Assembly: GCA_017512145.1 (NCBI GenBank)
Contig: JAFWHB010000033.1
Span: 1 to 64,000, forward strand
DNA length: 64,000 nt
Reading direction: 5' to 3'
Origin: Mogibacterium sp.
GTDB lineage: Bacteria > Bacillota > Clostridia > Peptostreptococcales > Anaerovoracaceae
A model generated the notes under the pieces. The model was given only the letters and a program-made list of their open reading frames with translations, was not told where the DNA came from and made no database searches. Positions 51,107 to 59,824 of the stretch are shown piece by piece (within the stretch, counting starts at the first letter, position 1; each line of letters starts with the position of its first letter). Made by a program: the position numbers and the translations under genes.

Positions 51107-54100
51107 TCACACTCCTCTATCCATTTCTATTGTGCTTCCACTTCTGGTCTTCGTTACTTTGATCTGCTGTGGTATGCTCTCCTTCAGTTCCTCCCGGTGG
51201 CTGATTATTCCTACGAGCTTGTGCGTATTGGAGAGGTTGAGCAGTATATCCATTGCGCTCTCGATCGACTTCCTGTCCAGTGAGCCGAAGCCTTCGTCAA
51301 TGAAGAGTGCATCCATCTGCACGCCTCCGAGGTTGGACGAGACGGTGTCGGAGAGTCCGAGCGCAAGGCTGAGTGATGCCTTGAAGCTCTCTCCTCCTGA
51401 CAGATTGCCTACCGGCCTGCGGTGACCTGTGTAATTATCCAGAACCTCGAGGTCCAGGAAGGTATTGCTCTTCTTGCCGAGAGAATCCTCCTGCCTGTAC
51501 AGTTCGAACTGCCCGTCGCTCATAGGGAGCAGCCTGCGGTTGGCAGCTCTTATGATCCCATCGAATCCAGTTGCCTGAACGTACTGCTCCAGGGTGATCT
51601 TGCCGTTCCTTGTCTGCCCTTTGACAAGTTCATACAGAGTCCTCAGCGTCGTGCTGCTCTTTCTTGCTTTGTCGAGTACCGGTCTCAGCTCCTGGATGGT
51701 GTTCCTCTTATCGGTATTGATCTTGATCCTCGTTCCGATATCATTCGAATCAGATCTGACAGTCTCTACCGTATCACTTTTCTGCTTCACTTCCGCCTTC
51801 AGGACTTCAGTATCGATCAGCTCAAGTCCTTCAGCATCTCTGGACGCCTGCTCCAGCTGTGCCTTATTAAGTGATACACTGTTATCGTATTCGCTGACCG
51901 TCTTCTCGTTATCAGCTATTATTTCTTCCGGGACAATGAACATCTTAAGTTCATCTATATCCCTGAACTCATGCTCACTCATCAGGTTCTGTAATGTGCT
52001 CTCGAGCCGTGCCTCTTCTTCTGTAGTGTGTGTAAGATTGTCCTTCAGAGTCTTGATCTCGGCCTTCTTCTCGGCAACACTGGTGTCAGCAGACTTTCTC
52101 TTCTCGTCTGCTTCCTTGATCGCTCTGAGGAGAGACTCTGACTGCTTCTCGCATTCTTCCTTCTCTTTCTCCGCAGCCTCCCAGCTCTCAAATCCGAGTT
52201 CCCTGATTCCTTCAAGTGCAGTCTTTGCGCTTGCAATATCAACTGCTAGCGCCTGGAGCTTGTCTGCGTTATTCTTCTTCTCAGTATTCAGGGCATCGGT
52301 ATCTTCGCCCTGAGCTTTCTCAAGGGATTCTCTGGATTCATCAAGGAGCTTGCAGTCAGATTCAAGCCGCTTCTTATCAGCCTGAACTTCTGTGAGTCTG
52401 TCCTTGATATGATCAAGCAGATACCTTGCCTGCTCGAGCAATTCCCCGATAGCATCCGGTGCGGATGCATTATTGGCATGTGGGCTCTCTGCGCACTGGC
52501 TGAATTCTTCTCTTATAGTCCGTTCTGTTTCCTCAAGCTCGGTCCTCGCGGTCTCTGCATTCAAGAGTGCTGTGTCCTTAGTGTTCCTGCGAGCCTCTTC
52601 ATCGGCTTTGAGTTTGTTGAGCTCATCCTCGGTGATGCTCTCATCAGGGAGTCTCGCAGGCTCCGGATGATGGACTGATCCGCAAACAGGGCATTTCTCG
52701 CCTTCTACCAGTTTGCTCGCAAGAAGACCTGCCCTGCTGTCCTCGTAGAGCTTCTCTGCTCTTTCTCTTTCAGAGCGCGAGCTGTCATAATTGTCACTCG
52801 CCTCAATATAAGTCTGTTGCTTTTCCTGCAGAGCCTTCTTCTGTTGTTTCCATATCGCAGCTCGGTCAGTAGTGATTTTCTCAAGATCCGTCTTCAGAGA
52901 TTCGAGGTCTTTCTCCAGCACAAGAACAGCGGAGAGCTCATCTGGTCTGGATTTGAGATCAGCTATGGTCTCCTTGCACTTGTCGATCCTGTCCTTAAGT
53001 GCGATCTCCTTATCGTCTATTGCCGTCTTCTCTTCTTCAAGATCCTTTTTCTGCTTCTCAAGGCCTTCAAGGCTGGTGCGAAGCTTGTCTCTCTGAATAT
53101 ACTTATCCTTGTCCCCGGCGATCCTGTCTGCCCTGAGTTTGAGTTCGTCTGCATCGCTCCGCCGTGACTCTGCTGCTTCAAGCAGCTCGGCAGCAGCCTT
53201 TGCAGCAGCTTCCAGTTCTGTAAGAGTCTTCTCGCTTTCAGTTATCCTGCCTGCAGCGGCCTTGTTGTCCCTGGCCTTAGCGGTCCAGTTGTTATATGTC
53301 GGAGCAATTGTATGGCTTGCTGTTTTCTGTCTGCCGGCAGCTGCTCTCAGCTCGTCTATCTGAGGACTCATTTCGCTGAGTCTGCCCTGCTCAGTCTGTA
53401 ACGCCTCAACTTTATGGATAAGGCCATTATTGTACTCTGCGGTTGCGAGCCTTTCTTTGCATTTATCAAGATCATCGATCAGTGCAGTCAGTCTCTCCTG
53501 GATGGTTGCTCTGCTCTCTTCATCGGCTGCAACGATCCTGTCAATAATGTCGATGAAGTCCTGCGAGTTCCAGGCGCTTCTGGACTGAGCCGATTTGTCC
53601 TGCAGGTCCCCTAGTTCTGCCGCAAGTTCGCTCTCAGGCATTGCAGTAACATCGCCAAAATGCTGGACGATGCTGCTCTCGGTCTGGAGTCTCTCTCTGT
53701 CGCTTGCGTCCATCCGGGCTTTGAGCTTGTCCTCGATGGCCTTGTAATTGCCGGTCATGAAAATAGTCCTGAGGATCTCGGTTCTCTGGTCGGTCCTGGC
53801 ATTCAGCATTTCCCTGAATTCGCCCTGCGCTATCATGGCAATCTGCTTGAACTGATTCCTGTCGATATGCAGAAGCTCCTTCACTGCTGTCTCTACCGGC
53901 TTCAGTCCCTCGATTGGCGCTTTGCCCTCTTCATAGAAAACAGCTGTAGCTTTCTGCAGTGTAGTGCCTTCTCCGCGGCTCTTCTTCCTCTCATATTCAG
54001 GTGTTCTGCGGACATGATAATCCTTGCCCTGATGTGAGAAGTAGAAGTCGACAAAGCTATTGGTTTCCGGTTCGGCATACTCGCTCCTGAGGTTCTTTGA

Positions 54101-54289
54101 ATCACGGTAGCTGCCGCTTGTCTCTCCGTAGAGGGCATAGCAAATAGAATCGAAGATCGTGGTCTTCCCGGCACCGGTATCGCCGGAAATAAGGAACAGC
54201 CCTCTTTCTTCGAACTGATCAAATCTGATCTCAGGGACCTCCCCTGCATAAGGTCCAATTGCACTGATTATTAGTTTAATCGGCTTCAT
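51107..54289 (-). CDS. sbcC: Exonuclease subunit SbcC
   Basis: 1060 residues from ATG at 54289, which overlaps the sbcD stop by 14 bases. SMC/Rad50-like ATPase that with SbcD cleaves hairpins and blocked DNA ends. Walker A SGDTGAGKTTIFD lies near 38-50. Two long coiled coils (about 180-490 and 580-880) flank a zinc hook CPVCGS near 533. At the C-terminus the signature NLSGGESFKASLSLALG is followed by Walker B-type DALFIDEGFGSLD. Length fits the family. Confidence 0.96.
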   Translation of the reverse strand: MKPIKLIISAIGPYAGEVPEIRFDQFEERGLFLISGDTGAGKTTIFDSICYALYGETSGSYRDSKNLRSEYAEPETNSFVDFYFSHQGKDYHVRRTPEYERKKSRGEGTTLQKATAVFYEEGKAPIEGLKPVETAVKELLHIDRNQFKQIAMIAQGEFREMLNARTDQRTEILRTIFMTGNYKAIEDKLKARMDASDRERLQTESSIVQHFGDVTAMPESELAAELGDLQDKSAQSRSAWNSQDFIDIIDRIVAADEESRATIQERLTALIDDLDKCKERLATAEYNNGLIHKVEALQTEQGRLSEMSPQIDELRAAAGRQKTASHTIAPTYNNWTAKARDNKAAAGRITESEKTLTELEAAAKAAAELLEAAESRRSDADELKLRADRIAGDKDKYIQRDKLRTSLEGLEKQKKDLEEEKTAIDDKEIALKDRIDKCKETIADLKSRPDELSAVLVLEKDLESLKTDLEKITTDRAAIWKQQKKALQEKQQTYIEASDNYDSSRSERERAEKLYEDSRAGLLASKLVEGEKCPVCGSVHHPEPARLPDESITEDELNKLKADEEARRNTKDTALLNAETARTELEETERTIREEFSQCAESPHANNASAPDAIGELLEQARYLLDHIKDRLTEVQADKKRLESDCKLLDESRESLEKAQGEDTDALNTEKKNNADKLQALAVDIASAKTALEGIRELGFESWEAAEKEKEECEKQSESLLRAIKEADEKRKSADTSVAEKKAEIKTLKDNLTHTTEEEARLESTLQNLMSEHEFRDIDELKMFIVPEEIIADNEKTVSEYDNSVSLNKAQLEQASRDAEGLELIDTEVLKAEVKQKSDTVETVRSDSNDIGTRIKINTDKRNTIQELRPVLDKARKSSTTLRTLYELVKGQTRNGKITLEQYVQATGFDGIIRAANRRLLPMSDGQFELYRQEDSLGKKSNTFLDLEVLDNYTGHRRPVGNLSGGESFKASLSLALGLSDTVSSNLGGVQMDALFIDEGFGSLDRKSIESAMDILLNLSNTHKLVGIISHREELKESIPQQIKVTKTRSGSTIEMDRGV

Positions 54290-55430
54290 GGATGACACCT
54301 GCCTCTCTGGCTACTTCCATCATTATCCTGAGCTCTTCGTCTGTGATGTCTGTTCCGTACATCTTCTTATAGAAGTCTGATATGAGCTCATCGAAGGATT
54401 TGTTCTCTGTTGCCTCGAAGACGCCAAGTTCTTCGATCTCCTTAGTATGGGAGTTCTGATAATCTATCTTGACAGTATTAGGATAATACTGCTGGATTAT
54501 GTTCATCGCATCATTGATTATCTCTTCATTGGTAAGAGTCACATACATGAAGTCATCAGTATCGGTGATGTTCTCGCTGGCAAGCAGCTGCTCCATCTTA
54601 CCTGTAATATGTCTGAGATCTCTCTTAGGCCTGAGCGGGACCAGTTCGATATCCATATTGCCTTTCTCTTTCAGCGTGATGACCGGCACCGACTTTGAAC
54701 TGCCCGCCTCGCTCAGCGAATACTTGAGAATCGACCCTGAATATCTTATGTTGTCATATCCGATCCTCTGTGGAGAATGCAAATGTCCGAGCGCGACATA
54801 ATCGAAAGCCTTAAGGCTTTCGCAGCTGATTTTCTCAATGGTCCCGACATTCTGCACAGAGCCGCCCTCTGATCCGGCTATCGCAGGATCTGTTTCGCCT
54901 GTCACGAACTGATGCGCTATGAGAATATTACGGCTGTCAAAGTCTATATCCGCATGATCGATGACAACTCTGACAGCATCGTCGTATGAATTGATCTCTT
55001 CTTCAGGATAGAAGTGCCTGACCTGAGAAGCCTTGACAAATGGCAGCAGACAGATACTGATTTTCCCGAATTCGTCTTCGAGCTCGTATTTCTCTAAGGC
55101 TCCGCCAAAGCGTGACACGATGTGGATGCCCTTGCTTGAGAACAGCTTCCTGCCGTAATTCAGGCGGTCCTCGGAATCATGATTCCCGCTGATGATATAT
55201 GCCTCGATGCCATTCTCAGCCAGCCGGCTGATGAAATAGTCAAGAAGACTGACCGCTGCTTCCGATGGCAGCGCCCTGTCATATATATCGCCTGCAAGAA
55301 GTGCTGCATCGATGTCTCTGTCCTTGATCAGTTCCAGGATCTGGTCAAGTATATACTGCTGGTCTTCAATGAGATTGTATTCTCCTAATGACTTGCCAAT
55401 ATGGAGATCTCCGAGATGTATGAATCGCAT
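54276..55430 (-). CDS. sbcD: Exonuclease subunit SbcD
   Basis: 384 residues. Mre11-type manganese nuclease. The metal motifs are present: GDLHIGK (7-13), LLAGDIYD (about 44-51), ISGNHDS (about 80-86), and ALGHLHSPQ (about 213-221). The C-terminal capping region (about 270-384) is divergent, as usual. Overlaps sbcC, so the subunits are translationally coupled. Confidence 0.96.
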   Translation of the reverse strand: MRFIHLGDLHIGKSLGEYNLIEDQQYILDQILELIKDRDIDAALLAGDIYDRALPSEAAVSLLDYFISRLAENGIEAYIISGNHDSEDRLNYGRKLFSSKGIHIVSRFGGALEKYELEDEFGKISICLLPFVKASQVRHFYPEEEINSYDDAVRVVIDHADIDFDSRNILIAHQFVTGETDPAIAGSEGGSVQNVGTIEKISCESLKAFDYVALGHLHSPQRIGYDNIRYSGSILKYSLSEAGSSKSVPVITLKEKGNMDIELVPLRPKRDLRHITGKMEQLLASENITDTDDFMYVTLTNEEIINDAMNIIQQYYPNTVKIDYQNSHTKEIEELGVFEATENKSFDELISDFYKKMYGTDITDEELRIMMEVAREAGVIHEAD

Positions 55431-55606
55431 TTCGTATTCCTCGTATTTGTTTTCTCTTAATTTAGAATAATCTGCCTTTCCGACCTATTAATTATATCAG
55501 AATTCTGATGTGCCCTTCAGTTCTTTTGCCTACCCAGTCAGTCTGCCGGGCCTCATTTTCATTTAAAGAATTTTTACCTCATAGACGGGTATGACTTCCA
55601 TGACAA

Positions 55607-55648
55607 CGAAAAACCACCGGATGCACTTGCAGTTCCGGTGGTTTTTCG
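55607..55648. terminator. Bidirectional terminator below the C69 peptidase
   Basis: A 14-bp perfect stem (CGAAAAACCACCGG with CCGGTGGTTTTTCG) around a 14-base loop. A and T runs within the stem make it work in both directions. On the minus strand it ends the gene at 55670. Confidence 0.88.
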
Positions 55649-55669
55649 CATAGCAGTCCCAAATCAGAT

Positions 55670-57670
55670 TTAATTGACTTTGATCTTGAGTGTCACGGTC
55701 TTGCTCAGCTTGCTGTAGCCCTTACCTTCAGCTGCGGTGACCTTGACTTTGAGCTTGTAGGTCTTACCCTTGACGAGTCCCTTCTTGACCTTGATAGTAC
55801 CCTTCTTGGTAATGGTGATGTTCTTGTTTCCGGATACCTTCTTGAACTTCAGCGAAGTCTTAGAGCTATTGACCTTGAATGCCTTCTTAACTGAAATCTT
55901 CGTTGTCTTGTTTGCCTTGGCTGTGACTGTCTTGACCTTGACGGTAGCCTTCTTAAGTGCTGGCTGTGCTGCTGCAGGTGCTGTTCCTGCTCCTGCTGTA
56001 GGTGCTGTTACAGTTGAAGCTGCAGGCTTATCTGATGGAAGTCCTGTTCCGCCGATAGCGTCGAAGCTGTAAGTAGGGAGTGCTCCCATGCAGCTTGGTA
56101 CATAGTTACCTTCCTGTGCTGTTGACTCGAACTCCTTCAGCTCCTGTACCATCTGATCGATGTATCCGAGAGCCTCCTTCTGAAGGTGCATGTTGAGCTC
56201 GGTTGCCTTCTGCTCTGCGAGGCTCTTGTCATAAGCAAGGATCTTCTTCATCTGTGCATCGATTGCAGGCTGCTGAGCGATCAGCTCCTTCTGATATGCT
56301 TCCCAGAAAGCCCTTACGCCTGCGCCATACTTTTCCCTTGCCTCAGCAGATCCAACAGTGAGTCCATCCTGATTGTCCCTGCCCTTGCAGAGGAAGTACA
56401 GTTCGAAATAAGCAGTACGATAATTGTTCAGCTCAGGATTATCGTAATTGTATGTCATTGTATCAGTACCGATCTTGTTCTCCTCGATCGTGTCTGTGAT
56501 AAGTGCGTTATATCCAGGCAGATATACACCGAATTCGACTGGTCCGAGTGACTCCCACTGGATCACTGAAAGCTCTTCCGGCATGTTCTTTCTTGACTCA
56601 AACATGTGAACTTCCAGATTGTTGTCGTTACCGATACCAATTGAGTTGCCTGTAGATTCGGCTGCATAGTACTTGCCGCCTTCTCCACGGTATGCAAGGC
56701 TCTGGAGAACCTCATAAGTCGAATACTTCTCCTCGGATGGCTGCATGAAGTAGTCAGTATACTGTGACCATCCCTCTTCTGCACTGTTAGCGTATTCCTC
56801 GCCCATGAGATACAGATAGCAGTTGTAGAGACGCTTTGACATGCTGCTTGATGCTGAAGCATATGTGTCTGCGATCAGCATGTTGCCGTCCTGATCTGTT
56901 ACGAGAGTTCCTGCCTCTTCAGCTACTGTATAAATATTGGAAGATGCGATAGTATTGCCGTCATCTGTGAGTGGTACATTAGAAGTAATGTTAGGCGATG
57001 TTCCGACCATGTTGTCCGGGCAAAGTACAGCTACTGCTACGTGTCCGGAGAGCGACTGTACGATCCATGCTTCCTTGCTGTCAATAATGGCTGTCATGTC
57101 ACGGCCGCCTGCGCCATAAGTCTCATATATATCTACAAGGAGCTGAGCGCCTTCTCTTGCTGTGGATGCCTGCATCAGGATAACTGATGGGATATCCTCT
57201 TCACAGAGTCCTCCGGAAACCATTGGATCTACTCCGGTAACTCCTGTCCTTCTGTTGCCGACGATCTCTGCCTTGCCGCCTGACAGTGTTACTGTTCCGG
57301 ATACGGCTACTCCCATTTCATTGGTGCCGGCCTGAGCCATCTCTTCATCTTCAAGTGTCAGATAATTGGTAGCATCCTTGACGAGAGTGTAGCGGTAAGT
57401 ATGAGATGGATAAGGCATCTCGAATCCTGTGCTAACGCTCTTGTACATTGAACCTTCCTCATGGTCCTCAGCATCATGTACTGTATAGACCTTCTTATAG
57501 GTCTTCCATGAAGAGTCCTCTGATCTTCCGATGAAGGTGGATCCATTCTCAGTTGTCTCGCTGCCAAAGTAAATACCAGTGCAACCGAATGCCATCTGTG
57601 CGCTGGAAAGAACCATAACCAGTGCAATGATCAGAGACAAATACTTCTTGTGTATTCCCTTCTTCATCAT
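55670..57670 (-). CDS. Secreted C69-family dipeptidase with Lys-rich repeat domain
   Basis: 666 residues. The signal peptide is followed directly by Cys30 in FGCTGIYFG, the N-terminal nucleophile of peptidase C69 (PepD/Ntn fold) once the leader is removed. The catalytic domain runs to about 520, with SEDSSWKTYKKV and a GRDMTAIIDSKEAWIVQ segment typical of the family. The last 95 residues are a strongly basic Ig/cadherin-like domain (KTTKISVKKAFKV, KGKTYKLKVKVTA) that may bind wall polymers. C69 enzymes cleave dipeptides; here the enzyme would act outside the cell. Monocistronic. Confidence 0.9.
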   Translation of the reverse strand: MMKKGIHKKYLSLIIALVMVLSSAQMAFGCTGIYFGSETTENGSTFIGRSEDSSWKTYKKVYTVHDAEDHEEGSMYKSVSTGFEMPYPSHTYRYTLVKDATNYLTLEDEEMAQAGTNEMGVAVSGTVTLSGGKAEIVGNRRTGVTGVDPMVSGGLCEEDIPSVILMQASTAREGAQLLVDIYETYGAGGRDMTAIIDSKEAWIVQSLSGHVAVAVLCPDNMVGTSPNITSNVPLTDDGNTIASSNIYTVAEEAGTLVTDQDGNMLIADTYASASSSMSKRLYNCYLYLMGEEYANSAEEGWSQYTDYFMQPSEEKYSTYEVLQSLAYRGEGGKYYAAESTGNSIGIGNDNNLEVHMFESRKNMPEELSVIQWESLGPVEFGVYLPGYNALITDTIEENKIGTDTMTYNYDNPELNNYRTAYFELYFLCKGRDNQDGLTVGSAEAREKYGAGVRAFWEAYQKELIAQQPAIDAQMKKILAYDKSLAEQKATELNMHLQKEALGYIDQMVQELKEFESTAQEGNYVPSCMGALPTYSFDAIGGTGLPSDKPAASTVTAPTAGAGTAPAAAQPALKKATVKVKTVTAKANKTTKISVKKAFKVNSSKTSLKFKKVSGNKNITITKKGTIKVKKGLVKGKTYKLKVKVTAAEGKGYSKLSKTVTLKIKVN

Positions 57671-57976
57671 AACTTCCCCCTTTGTTTCTAGTCTTTATTG
57701 AGTAATTGGTGAGATTCTAACACAGGGAAGAAGGTTTGTCACGCATATTTATTCAATTTTTTTAATATTTTTGCACTCTTTTTGAAACACGCTCTTCCCT
57801 TTAGCGGGCAGAGCTTTGATTTATGCCCAAATCTGTATATATAAAATGTATACTTACTATATCTTTTGTGTATATTTATTCACAGCAAGAGGAGACATGG
57901 GTCGGTTCTCTGTCTCCACACAAAAAGGTGACAGAGAACTGAACCCCTGTCTCCATTTCTTTGCTGTAATTCTGCT
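57671..57976. other. Intergenic region with long hairpin element
   Basis: 57671-57890 is A/T-rich promoter-like DNA for the C69 gene (TATATT and TATACA repeats near 57833-57880). 57891-57954 forms a long imperfect stem: GGAGACA, GGGT and GTTCTCTGTC pair with GACAGAGAAC, ACCC and TGTCTCC. It probably ends the C39-like gene (stop at 57977), though it has no U tract, or is an REP-like element. Confidence 0.6.
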
Positions 57977-59290
57977 CTAGCCCTCCTGGCCTGAACCTTC
58001 TTCCTGCACCGGCTCTTCAGGAGTTGGTTCTTCTGGTTCCGGCTCTGGCTTGTCCTTCTTAGGTCCGACGAGAATATATCCCCGGCTATTTTTAGCTGTA
58101 TCGTAGTAGAAGCTGCCCCCCGCAACGTTCCAGCTGTCGGTCTTGATATATGACAGCATATCCGGTACTGTCAGCCTGCCGCTCTTGACAAGCCCCTGAT
58201 TTCCCCATGTCGAGGCACTCTTAAGTACGGAGTCTCCTATTACTACATATCCATTGCTGTCAATGCCAAGGAGGAGAAGTGTATGCGGAACTGATGAAAG
58301 GCCGCCTGCACTGCCATTGCCTATTGTCATGATGACAGGATTGCCGGTATTCAGCCATTCAGTCACCTCAGCAACCTTAGTCTCCTCAGGGGCATTATTG
58401 CTGCCATAACGGTACTGAACATCGTATGCATCGAGCACCTTGCAGATACCAGAGAGTGCAACCGGCATCTGCTTAGATGCCATGTTCACGGCAAACTCCT
58501 GAGGATTTGTCTCCATCAGTATATTCATCGTCTGATCAGGCGTCAGCTGGAGATCATTCATTGTGTTGAGGATGGTCGTCAGCGCGCATGTAGAGCAGCC
58601 ATGTTCATCAAGATAATTGGAATATTCTGCGAAACCTGACGTCTGGTTGAACATCGTATATGATAATGTATTTCCAGCTGCGTTAGTCACTGTCGCAGTG
58701 GCTGTAGATGTTCTCGAGTTCGCCGGCAGACCAAATACAAGACCGTTATCTACATATGATGGCTTTGCCGGGATCGTAAGATCGAGGGTTCCTATTGATG
58801 AGCCCTTGAAAGCCTTCTTGTATGCCTTCTTGAGGTGCTTGCCCTTCTGCTTGCCCTTGGATGCTGTATATGTGACCTTGAGATTCTGCGAGGTGCGGGT
58901 CTTATTGAAGATCCATGTCCCTTCGCCGAATTTGGCCTTGGCATTCTTCCTGGCATTAGGGAATTTGACTTTGCCGTTCTTGGTAACGGATACGTAAGCC
59001 GCTCCGTTGACAGGCTGGACATTCACACTGACAGCAGCAGTCTTCTCAGACTTTGCCGGCAGCTTGAACTTCTTAGTCTTGCTCAGGCACTGTATCCCGA
59101 ATCCGGATATAGTAAGTCTTGCCTGTGTCGGGGAATAGTCCGGCTCCCAGGTGTAGTCCATATATGCGCGGAAGTACTTCCTTGGTGTCTTGTACTTCCC
59201 GCTCCATTTAGTTCCGTAATCAGTTGCGGCGCTTACAGGTAATGTCAGCAGCATCACCAGTATCAGCGCGATAGATATCTTTCTCTTCAT
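57977..59290 (-). CDS. Secreted C39-like papain-fold peptidase with Lys-rich domain
   Basis: 437 residues from ATG at 59290 (GAAGGGAG upstream; an earlier in-frame ATG lacks a site). The signal peptide ends near VSA (21). Residues about 40-210 are two basic beta domains like those at the C-terminus of the C69 peptidase. A Peptidase_C39_2-type domain follows: catalytic Cys in HGCSTCALTTIL (near 233), His in VPHTLLLLGID (near 335), and a following DSVL Asp. The end is a Glu/Pro-rich tail (EPEPEEPTPEEP), perhaps wall-associated. The substrate is unknown. Separate from an ABC transporter, so not a bacteriocin exporter. Confidence 0.82.
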   Translation of the reverse strand: MKRKISIALILVMLLTLPVSAATDYGTKWSGKYKTPRKYFRAYMDYTWEPDYSPTQARLTISGFGIQCLSKTKKFKLPAKSEKTAAVSVNVQPVNGAAYVSVTKNGKVKFPNARKNAKAKFGEGTWIFNKTRTSQNLKVTYTASKGKQKGKHLKKAYKKAFKGSSIGTLDLTIPAKPSYVDNGLVFGLPANSRTSTATATVTNAAGNTLSYTMFNQTSGFAEYSNYLDEHGCSTCALTTILNTMNDLQLTPDQTMNILMETNPQEFAVNMASKQMPVALSGICKVLDAYDVQYRYGSNNAPEETKVAEVTEWLNTGNPVIMTIGNGSAGGLSSVPHTLLLLGIDSNGYVVIGDSVLKSASTWGNQGLVKSGRLTVPDMLSYIKTDSWNVAGGSFYYDTAKNSRGYILVGPKKDKPEPEPEEPTPEEPVQEEGSGQEG

Positions 59291-59371
59291 AGTACTCCCT
59301 TCTATCACATAAGAGAGTATAACTCGAAAGCCTCCGGCCATCCACAAAGCTCAATACATTTTAAGCTTTGT

Positions 59372-59605
59372 CTAGCCGCCGCTGACCAGCGAGAAGAATC
59401 CAACTACATCACCATCGTGAAGCTTGCGGGACAGAGGAGTACGTTCACCATTCACACTAACAAGAAGCAGCCTGGCCTTAGCCGGGCTGCATTTGATTAT
59501 CTTAAGAGCATCTGCTACAGTGCTGCCCTCCGGAAGCTCTGCCCATGATCTTGCGTCAAGAGCGCTCCGGTCGCTGCCTGCAGGAGGAATAATCTTAACC
59601 TTCAT
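59372..59605 (-). CDS. MoaD/ThiS-like ubiquitin-fold sulfur carrier
   Basis: 77 residues of the beta-grasp type ending in FSLVSGG. The free Gly-Gly tail is the site that is activated and thiocarboxylated in MoaD/ThiS proteins. HDGDVVGFF is the usual penultimate strand. It overlaps the ferredoxin gene by 11 bases and sits in the aldehyde oxidoreductase operon. MoaD-like proteins supply sulfur to the pterin that holds tungsten or molybdenum, so a link to cofactor assembly is likely. Confidence 0.88.
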   Translation of the reverse strand: MKVKIIPPAGSDRSALDARSWAELPEGSTVADALKIIKCSPAKARLLLVSVNGERTPLSRKLHDGDVVGFFSLVSGG

Positions 59606-59822
59606 AGTCTGCTGTCATATTGATGCAATCCATTGGGCAGCTGGTCGCGCACATGCTGCAGCCAATGCATCTGTCATTAACTATTTCCGGGAAATTGTTC
59701 TTGTATTTGCCGGATTTGCCTCTTCTTGTAAGGTCTATGGCTCCGACAGGACATGCCTGCACACAGATGCCGCAGCTTACACAATTATCATAATGGAAAT
59801 GCGGGTATTTCTTAACTGCCAT
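59595..59822 (-). CDS. 2[4Fe-4S] ferredoxin of the AOR operon
   Basis: 75 residues from ATG at 59822, preceded by GGAGGTG, 2 bases below the oxidoreductase stop. Two cluster motifs, CVSCGICVQACP and CIGCSMCATSCP, each bind one [4Fe-4S]. A short basic insert (RRGKSGKYKN) separates them. It is the probable electron acceptor or subunit of the neighbouring aldehyde oxidoreductase. Confidence 0.93.
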   Translation of the reverse strand: MAVKKYPHFHYDNCVSCGICVQACPVGAIDLTRRGKSGKYKNNFPEIVNDRCIGCSMCATSCPMDCINMTADYEG

Positions 59823-59824
59823 GA

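Noticed and set aside
57977..59290. Bacteriocin-processing C39 peptidase
   Set aside because: It is a secreted stand-alone protein with basic beta domains, without an ABC transporter or precursor peptides nearby.
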